From positions 1-17,358 of the forward strand of contig JAYSFC010000080.1 of the NCBI GenBank assembly GCA_041913505.1: a DNA stretch of 17,358 nucleotides. The letters run 5' to 3'. A program made the position numbers and the translations under genes. Below the pieces are notes generated by a model, which did not search any database, had not been told where the DNA came from, and was given only the letters and a program-made list of their open reading frames with translations. Origin of the DNA: JAYSFC01 sp041913505. Lineage in GTDB: Bacteria > Pseudomonadota > Gammaproteobacteria > Burkholderiales > Burkholderiaceae_C. Shown here piece by piece: positions 12,870-17,358 of this stretch (position 1 is its first letter; each line of letters starts with the position of its first letter).

Positions 12870-14186
12870 ATGAGCGCCACCGCCACCCCCGCCGATCCCA
12901 ACCGCCAGCATCTTGAAACGGCCCGCACGCTGATCGCCAAGGGCGAGCTGCGGGAAGCGGCCAAGGTGCTGAACAAAGCCCAGAAGCAGCTGCCCAACGA
13001 CCCCCGTGTCTTCATGGTGGCGGGCTGGATGGCGGAAAAGTCCGGCAACATCGACGGCGCCTTTCAGGCGCTGCGCAAAAGTGTTGCGCTGGCGCCCGAT
13101 TGGGGCCCGGGCCTGCTGGAGCTGGCCCTGCTGCTCGCGCGGCAAAACCAGTTCCACGAGGCCGTGGAAACGGCTGAAAAAGTAGCCCGGCTTGAGCCTG
13201 GGAATCTCCAGGTGCTGGCCGGCGTCATCGACATCGCGCACCGCGCCGGCCACACCGAAATGGCCATCCGCCACCTGCGCCGCGGCCTGGATCTGGTGCC
13301 GGGCGATGTGCAGTTGCGCCGACTGCTGGCGCGCGATCTGGGCTCCCAGGGCGAGCACGCCGAATCCATCGCGCTTTGGAGCGCCCTGATCGCAGAGAAC
13401 CCCTCCGACACGGAGTCGCTGCTGGGCCGTGTGCAGGTGCTGCTTGCGGCGGGCACGCCAGCCCGGGCCATCGCGGACACCACCGCCCTGCTCACGCTGG
13501 CCCCCGGCAATTCGGTCTATGCCTACTACAACGCCCTGGCCCACGGCCAGACACCGGCACATCAGCCCGTGGAGCTGAACCGGCACCTGTTCGACGGCAT
13601 GGCCGAGGTCTACGACCAGCACATGGTGCGCGGCCTGCGCTACCAGTTGCCCAAGCAGGTGGCCGAGAAGATCGTGGGCCTGTACCCCGAGAAGAAGCTC
13701 AACGTGCTGGACCTGGGCTGCGGCACCGGCCTGCTCGGCGTGTGCCTGGGGCGTCTGGACGGTTTCCTGATCGGCGTGGACATCTCCACCAAGATGATTG
13801 AACAGGCGATCCGCCACAACGTGTACGACCGTTTCCACACGGTCAACCTGCACGATGCGCTGCACGAAACGCCCGACGCCATCTACAACGTCATCACGGC
13901 GTTGGATGTCTTCATCTATGCCGGCGATCTGAGCGAAGCCATTCCGAACGCGTACCGCATCCTGGTGCCGGGCGGCCACCTGGTGTTCTCGTGCGAGACC
14001 GCGCCAGAGGATGGCCCCGACCTCGCGCTGCGGGACTCCAGCCGCTACGCCCACAAGCGCAGCCACATCGAGGCCCTGTGCCGTGCGGCGGGTTTCGTGC
14101 GCGTGGATGTGGAAGACACCACGTTGCGCCATGAGGCCGGGCAGCCCGTGGAAGGCTTCGTGGTCACGGCCTACAAGGCGGCCTGA
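12870..14186 (+). CDS. TPR-repeat protein fused to a class I SAM-dependent methyltransferase
   Basis: The 438-residue product has an N-terminal half of tetratricopeptide-like repeats (about 12-215; for example LIAKGELREAAKVLNKAQKQ and MAIRHLRRGLDLVPGD). The C-terminal half (about 235-438) is a class I methyltransferase. Motif I is VLDLGCGTGLLG (279-290), the acidic residue after strand 2 is D304 in GVDIS, and ITALDVFIYAGDL (342-354) with YRILVPGGHLVFS (362-374) supplies motifs IV to VI. TPR repeats usually bind protein partners, so a protein or a protein-bound small molecule may be the substrate; this is inference. ATG 12870 has no strong ribosome binding site. GATAAT at 12817-12822 could be the -10 box of a separate promoter. 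It starts 59 bp after the sensor kinase on the same strand, so read-through is also possible. Confidence 0.88.
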   Translation: MSATATPADPNRQHLETARTLIAKGELREAAKVLNKAQKQLPNDPRVFMVAGWMAEKSGNIDGAFQALRKSVALAPDWGPGLLELALLLARQNQFHEAVETAEKVARLEPGNLQVLAGVIDIAHRAGHTEMAIRHLRRGLDLVPGDVQLRRLLARDLGSQGEHAESIALWSALIAENPSDTESLLGRVQVLLAAGTPARAIADTTALLTLAPGNSVYAYYNALAHGQTPAHQPVELNRHLFDGMAEVYDQHMVRGLRYQLPKQVAEKIVGLYPEKKLNVLDLGCGTGLLGVCLGRLDGFLIGVDISTKMIEQAIRHNVYDRFHTVNLHDALHETPDAIYNVITALDVFIYAGDLSEAIPNAYRILVPGGHLVFSCETAPEDGPDLALRDSSRYAHKRSHIEALCRAAGFVRVDVEDTTLRHEAGQPVEGFVVTAYKAA

Positions 14187-14203
14187 CCCCACCGCTGGGG
14201 CGG

Positions 14204-14229
14204 CGCTGGGGGCGTTGGCGCCCCCAGCG
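14204..14229. terminator. 11-bp perfect hairpin between convergent genes
   Basis: CGCTGGGGGCG (14204-14214) and CGCCCCCAGCG (14219-14229) pair perfectly around the loop TTGG. It sits between the methyltransferase stop and the bestrophin-like gene stop, which follows one base later. There is no T-run on either side, so it is either a weak terminator or a 3'-end stabilising hairpin serving both convergent transcripts. Confidence 0.65.
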
Positions 14230-14230
14230 T

Positions 14231-15172
14231 TCAAGTCAGCCGATAGTTCACTGGCTCCAGGGACGCGGGCAGGTCGGTCTCGCCCAGCGACTCCAGCAGG
14301 CTGATTTCGATGCCGCGGCACAGCGTGTCGAGCGGCAGATCGTTGTTTTCGAGGCCGAAAGGCTCCTCGATCTCATCGCCCAGCGCGTCGAGCCCGAAGA
14401 AGGTGTAGGCCACGATGGCCACGACGAAGGGCGTCATGAAGCGCACGGTGTCCACGATGCCGAACGGCAGCAAAAAGCAGTACATGTACGCCGTGCGGTG
14501 CAGCAGCAGCGTGTATGAGAACGGCACCGGCGTGTTCTTGATGCGCTCGCACGAGGCCGCTGCGCTCGTGAGGGCCGACAGGGTGGCGTCCACCGGCGCG
14601 GCCAGGCACGGATCGATGCGCCCCTCGCGCACGCATGCGCCCAGGTCGTGCCCCATGGACAGCATGAGGGCATTGGTGCGCTGCGTGGCATGCCGCAGAC
14701 GCTCCCACTCGTCCGGCGTCACCCAGCGCTGCAGCACCGCGTCATCGTGCTGGTCCCGCAACTGCAGGCGCAGCGCATGCGCGAACGCAATGGCGCGGTG
14801 CACCATGCGCACGCGCACATCGCTTTCGCGCTGGCGCGGATCAACGGGCTGCGGCACCTGGATCAGCGACTGGCACTGCCGCGACAGCGTGCGCACGCGC
14901 AGCGTGATCTCGCCCCAGAGCTTGCGAGCCTCCCAGTAGCGGTCGTAGGCCGCGTTGTTGCGAAACCCCAGAAAGATCGCCAGCGGCAACCCGATCAGCG
15001 TGAACGGAACCGGCGTGACCGTGATCTTGAGCGTGAACAGGCTGCCATGCAGCAGCGTCACGGCCACGGCCAGCAGAAAGTTGACCAGCAGCGCCAGGCG
15101 AATGCGCTGCAGCACCGATCCGCGCAGCACCAGAAACAAACGCAGGCCGGACGGGCGCTCGCGAACGATCAT
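14231..15172 (-). CDS. Bestrophin-like channel protein (UPF0187/YneE family)
   Basis: The 313-residue product matches the bacterial bestrophin-like family, predicted to form pentameric ion channels in the inner membrane. Hydrophobic segments lie near residues 23-43, 52-70, 219-241 and 245-264, with a charged cytosolic helical region between the two pairs. The conserved FLGFRNNAAYDRYWEARKLW follows the second membrane segment. KNTPVPFSYTLLLHR (212-226) precedes the third, and DEIEEPFGLENNDLPLD (266-282) follows the fourth; all are hallmark blocks. ATG 15172 gives the expected basic N-terminus MIVRERPSGL; no Shine-Dalgarno sequence is visible. It lies 81 bp downstream of the HNH gene on the same strand. 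Ion selectivity and physiological role are not determinable here. Confidence 0.92.
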   Translation of the reverse strand: MIVRERPSGLRLFLVLRGSVLQRIRLALLVNFLLAVAVTLLHGSLFTLKITVTPVPFTLIGLPLAIFLGFRNNAAYDRYWEARKLWGEITLRVRTLSRQCQSLIQVPQPVDPRQRESDVRVRMVHRAIAFAHALRLQLRDQHDDAVLQRWVTPDEWERLRHATQRTNALMLSMGHDLGACVREGRIDPCLAAPVDATLSALTSAAASCERIKNTPVPFSYTLLLHRTAYMYCFLLPFGIVDTVRFMTPFVVAIVAYTFFGLDALGDEIEEPFGLENNDLPLDTLCRGIEISLLESLGETDLPASLEPVNYRLT

Positions 15173-15199
15173 GGAAGTTTTCTAGGTGAAAACCCTAAT

Positions 15200-15213
15200 T
15201 TGACCATAGTCAA
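15200..15213 (-). promoter_or_regulatory. Palindrome TTGAC-N4-GTCAA upstream of the bestrophin-like gene
   Basis: The 14 bases TTGACCATAGTCAA have perfect 5-base inverted arms and lie 28 bases before the bestrophin-like start codon. Read on the minus strand, the first arm plus one base, TTGACT, is a near-consensus -35 hexamer, though I find no convincing -10 at the right spacing. It could be a regulator site overlapping a promoter. Confidence 0.3.
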
Positions 15214-15253
15214 TCCCGTATCCCGGCGTTCCGGGGCCACGGCAGCGAAAAAA

Positions 15254-15811
15254 CTATGCCAGCAGCCGCGACGACTTGGGCACATGGGCCATGAGGAACT
15301 CCATCTGGTCCGCGAGGATGCGGCGGTTGCGCAGGATGAAGTCTTCCCACAGGCTGGGCACGTAGGGGGCATAGAGCAGCGGCATGTGCGCCTGCTCGGG
15401 CGTGCGCGGGCCCTTGCGGTGGTTGCAGGGACGGCAGGCCGTGACCACGTTCATCCAGTGGTCCACGCCGTTGCGCGCGAACGGGATGATGTGCTCGCGC
15501 GTGAGCTCATGTTCGTGGAACAGGCCGCCGCAGTAGGCGCAGACATTGCGGTCGCGCGCGAAGAGCTTGCTGTTGGTGAGGGCAGGCTTGAGGTCGAAGG
15601 GGTTGATGGCCGGCACGCCCTTGGTGCCGATGATGCTGTTGACCGCGATCACCGATTGCTCGCCCGTGAGCGCGTTGTGCCCCCCGCGGAACAGCGCGAT
15701 CTCGCCGCCCGACTCCCAGCGCACCTCGTCGGCGGCATAGTGGATCACCGCCTGTTCGAGCGAAATCCAGGACTGCGGCAGCCCTTGGGCCGACAGCTTC
15801 AAGACCTTCAC
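15254..15811 (-). CDS. HNH endonuclease domain protein
   Basis: The 185-residue product contains a zinc-bound HNH nuclease domain in its centre. CAYCG (91-95) and CRPCN (126-130) supply the four structural cysteines, LTREHIIPFA (103-112) holds the catalytic H107, and N121 and H131 complete the HNH set. The N-terminal 80 residues and the C-terminal 50 residues are conserved-looking but have no known domain to my eye. The start is GTG 15811: AGGAGG lies about 7 bases before it and no better ATG exists. No methyltransferase, capsid or transposase gene accompanies it, so it does not look like a restriction system, phage terminase accessory or homing element. Its DNA target and role are unknown. 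Confidence 0.9.
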   Translation of the reverse strand: MKVLKLSAQGLPQSWISLEQAVIHYAADEVRWESGGEIALFRGGHNALTGEQSVIAVNSIIGTKGVPAINPFDLKPALTNSKLFARDRNVCAYCGGLFHEHELTREHIIPFARNGVDHWMNVVTACRPCNHRKGPRTPEQAHMPLLYAPYVPSLWEDFILRNRRILADQMEFLMAHVPKSSRLLA

Positions 15812-15893
15812 AACACGCCTCCTGCAAAGTTCAGGGTATCGGAACGCGGATGTCTCGCGGGCGCTCCTGCCAAAAGCGGCCCGTGGGTCACAA

Positions 15894-15899
15894 TATACT
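15894..15899 (+). promoter_or_regulatory. Candidate -10 box for ribF
   Basis: TATACT matches the sigma-70 -10 consensus at five of six positions in the 161-bp gap between the divergent HNH and ribF genes. No good -35 hexamer is found 16-18 bases upstream. If used, transcription would start near 15906 and give a leader of about 67 bases that contains repeat copy C. Confidence 0.35.
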
Positions 15900-15940
15900 C
15901 CGAAATCATGACAAATTAGCGTCTTGCGCTTGATGGACCT

Positions 15941-15966
15941 GCGCAGATTGCTATCAAAACAGAAGC
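15941..15966 (+). repeat. Degenerate 26-bp dispersed repeat, copy C (ribF leader)
   Basis: The segment begins GCGCAGATTGCTATCAAAAC and ends AGAAGC. It aligns without gaps to copies A and B. The preceding TTGCGCTTGATGGACCT (15924-15940) fits the longer form of the Comamonadaceae repeat that I recall. It ends six bases before the ribF ATG, so its AGAAG is the only candidate ribosome binding site for ribF. Confidence 0.5.
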
Positions 15967-15972
15967 AAACCG

Positions 15973-16998
15973 ATGAAGATTTTCCGTGGCTTCCACCACC
16001 CCGGCATCGCGCCCGCCTGCGCGCTGACCATCGGCAACTTCGACGGCGTGCACCGGGGCCACCAGGCCATGCTGGCCCTGCTGATCAACGAAGCCCGGCA
16101 CCGCGGCGTGGAAAGCTGCGTGATGACCTTCGAGCCGCATCCGAGGGACTACTTCGCCGCCCTGGCCAAAAAACCCGAACTGGCCCCCGCGCGCATCGCC
16201 ACGCTGCGCGACAAGCTCACCGAGCTCGAGCGCTGCGGCGTGGGCCAGTGCGTGGTGCTGCCTTTCGACGCGCGGCTGTCCTCCCTTTCGCCCCAGGGCT
16301 TCATCGACGAAGTGCTCGTGGCCGGGCTGGGTGCGCGCTATGTGCTCGTGGGGGACGATTTCCGTTTCGGCGCCAGGCGCGCGGGCGACTACGCCCTGCT
16401 CGACGCGGCCGGACAAAGCCAGGGCTTTGACGTCGCGCGCATGAACAGCTACGAAGTGCACGGCCTGCGCGTGTCCAGCTCGGCCGTGCGCGAGGCCCTG
16501 GGCCGTGGCGACATGCAGGCGGTGGCACGCCTGCTGGGCCGCCCCTACAGCATCAGCGGCCACGTGGTACATGGGCGCAAGCTGGGCCGCGAGCTGGGGG
16601 CCAGCCAGCCTGGCGCGGGCAACGGCTTTCGCACGCTCAACCTGCGCTTCACGCACTGGAAGCCCGCGGCCAGCGGCATCTTCGCCGTGCTGGTGCACGG
16701 CCTGCACGCGGTGCCGTTGCCCGGCGTGGCCAACCTGGGCATCCGCCCCTCGATCGACCCCGACGACATCAACGGCGGGCGCGTACTGCTGGAAACCCAT
16801 TGCCTCGATTGGCCCGCCCACCTGGGCGGCGAGGGGGCGTACGGTAAAATCATCCGCGTGGAACTGCTGCACAAACTGCACGACGAGCTGAAGTACGACA
16901 GCCTCGACGCACTCACGGCCGGCATCGCCCGCGACTGCGACGATGCACGCGCCTACTTCGCGTCCACCCGTCGCCAGACTACGCGCGACCGAATTTGA
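15973..16998 (+). CDS. ribF: Bifunctional riboflavin kinase/FAD synthetase
   Basis: RibF phosphorylates riboflavin to FMN and then adenylates it to FAD. The 341-residue product has the N-terminal adenylyltransferase with GNFDGVHRGH (21-30), FEPHPRDYF (53-61), VGDDFRFG (126-133) and the SSSAVREAL motif (168-176). The C-terminal kinase starts with SGHVVHGRKLGRELG (195-209), then GVANLGIRPS (251-260) and the catalytic E274 in LLETHCLDW. The kinase motif usually written GFPTxN reads instead as ASQPGAGNGFRTLN (210-223), a roughly 8-residue insertion with R in place of P; the metal- and ATP-contacting T and N are kept. ATG 15973 has only a weak ribosome binding site, lying in a repeat-like sequence. 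It precedes ileS by 86 bp, the order common in Proteobacteria. Confidence 0.96.
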   Translation: MKIFRGFHHPGIAPACALTIGNFDGVHRGHQAMLALLINEARHRGVESCVMTFEPHPRDYFAALAKKPELAPARIATLRDKLTELERCGVGQCVVLPFDARLSSLSPQGFIDEVLVAGLGARYVLVGDDFRFGARRAGDYALLDAAGQSQGFDVARMNSYEVHGLRVSSSAVREALGRGDMQAVARLLGRPYSISGHVVHGRKLGRELGASQPGAGNGFRTLNLRFTHWKPAASGIFAVLVHGLHAVPLPGVANLGIRPSIDPDDINGGRVLLETHCLDWPAHLGGEGAYGKIIRVELLHKLHDELKYDSLDALTAGIARDCDDARAYFASTRRQTTRDRI

Positions 16999-17044
16999 CG
17001 CGGCGCATCCACTGCGCTCCGCCGTCCTTGCTTCACTTTCCATA

Positions 17045-17069
17045 GCAGCTTGCGCACTGCGCAAGCTGC
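17045..17069. repeat. Perfect 25-base palindrome in the ribF-ileS gap
   Basis: GCAGCTTGCGCA and TGCGCAAGCTGC are exact inverted copies separated by one base; in RNA this gives an 11-bp stem with a 3-base loop. It ends four bases before the ileS ribosome binding site. Its AGCAGCTTGCGC arm resembles part of the dispersed repeats in this window, so it may be an intact palindromic member of that family. Confidence 0.75.
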
Positions 17070-17084
17070 CCACAAGGTCTTTAC

Positions 17085-17358
17085 ATGTCTGAAAACACCG
17101 CTCCCGCCAGCGCCTATCGCAGCACGCTGAACATGCCCGACACCCCCTTCCCCATGCGCGGCGACCTGCCCAAGCGCGAGCCGGGCTGGGTCAAGGAGTG
17201 GGACGAGAAAGGCATCTACAAGAAGCTGCGCGACGCGCGCTGCGGCAAGCCCAAGTTCATCCTGCACGACGGCCCGCCCTACGCCAACGGCCAGATCCAC
17301 ATGGGCCACGCGGTGAACAAGATCCTCAAGGACATGATCACCAAGGCACGCCAGCTCG
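17085..17358 (+). CDS. ileS: Isoleucyl-tRNA synthetase, 5' part only
   Basis: IleS charges tRNA-Ile with isoleucine. The first 91 residues are visible, and the gene runs off the right edge; the full protein is normally about 930-950 residues. The N-terminus has YRSTLNMPDTPFPMRGDLPK, typical of this family. The class I synthetase active site reads FILHDGPPYANGQIHMGHAV, in which HMGH is the HIGH ATP-binding motif. AAGG at 17074-17077 lies seven bases before ATG 17085, a good ribosome binding site. It follows ribF on the same strand, with a perfect hairpin just ahead of the ribosome binding site that could affect its expression. Confidence 0.97.
   Translation, partial: MSENTAPASAYRSTLNMPDTPFPMRGDLPKREPGWVKEWDEKGIYKKLRDARCGKPKFILHDGPPYANGQIHMGHAVNKILKDMITKARQL

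Noticed and set aside
12852..14321. 489-codon minus-strand frame opposite the TPR-methyltransferase
   Set aside because: The plus strand has an intact methyltransferase motif set; the minus-strand product is H/Q/G/V-rich without domains.
14648..15919. 423-codon plus-strand frame across the bestrophin-like and HNH genes
   Set aside because: It crosses two well-supported minus-strand genes and their gap, and has no recognisable protein features.
1..17358. CRISPR array, prophage, insertion sequence, tRNA or riboswitch
   Set aside because: I looked for regularly spaced repeats, transposase or integrase genes, tRNA-like folds and an FMN-type element before ribF, and found none that I could support.

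Overview
This is a GC-rich, gene-dense chromosomal window. Its gene families and gene order suggest a betaproteobacterium of the family Comamonadaceae (Acidovorax-like). The best clues are the L33 and IleS termini, the ribF-ileS order, a paired PimC/PimD-type acyl-CoA dehydrogenase, a DctPQM TRAP transporter, and degenerate short repeats of a kind I recall from Comamonadaceae genomes. The genus is inferred by eye, without any search.

Layout. 1-214 holds the 3' end of rpmG (ribosomal protein L33) and its terminator. 277-2903 (minus) holds an RsmB-type rRNA m5C methyltransferase followed by a membrane fatty acyl desaturase. 2987-3226 (plus) is a small DUF1653 gene. 3269-3850 (minus) is purN, divergent from a YceH/UPF0502 gene at 3878-4591 (plus). 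4637-6946 (plus) is a two-gene operon for a split acyl-CoA dehydrogenase, closed by a strong terminator at 6963-7002. 7018-9920 (minus) encodes a TRAP transporter in the order dctP, dctQ, dctM, with a terminator-like hairpin between dctP and dctQ. 10040-12810 is a divergent two-component pair: an OmpR-type regulator (minus) and a 7TMR-DISM sensor kinase (plus). 12870-14186 (plus) is a TPR-methyltransferase fusion. 14231-15811 (minus) holds a bestrophin-like channel and an HNH nuclease. 15973 to the end (plus) is ribF and the start of ileS.

How the genes work together. The acyl-CoA dehydrogenase subunits look like the two halves of one alpha2beta2 enzyme, because each keeps functional residues the other has lost. 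The TRAP genes import an organic acid, and the adjacent two-component system is a plausible but unproven regulator of them. The remaining genes are housekeeping (translation, purine and flavin synthesis, rRNA modification, membrane lipid) or conserved genes of unknown role.

I found no prophage, insertion sequence, CRISPR array, tRNA or defence island, and nothing I would call a new multi-gene system. The most interesting items are the split dehydrogenase, a family of short degenerate repeats lying inside or against coding sequences, a perfect palindrome just before the ileS ribosome binding site, a structured desaturase leader, and the sensor-kinase/TRAP neighbourhood. No stretch longer than about 165 bases lacks a gene.
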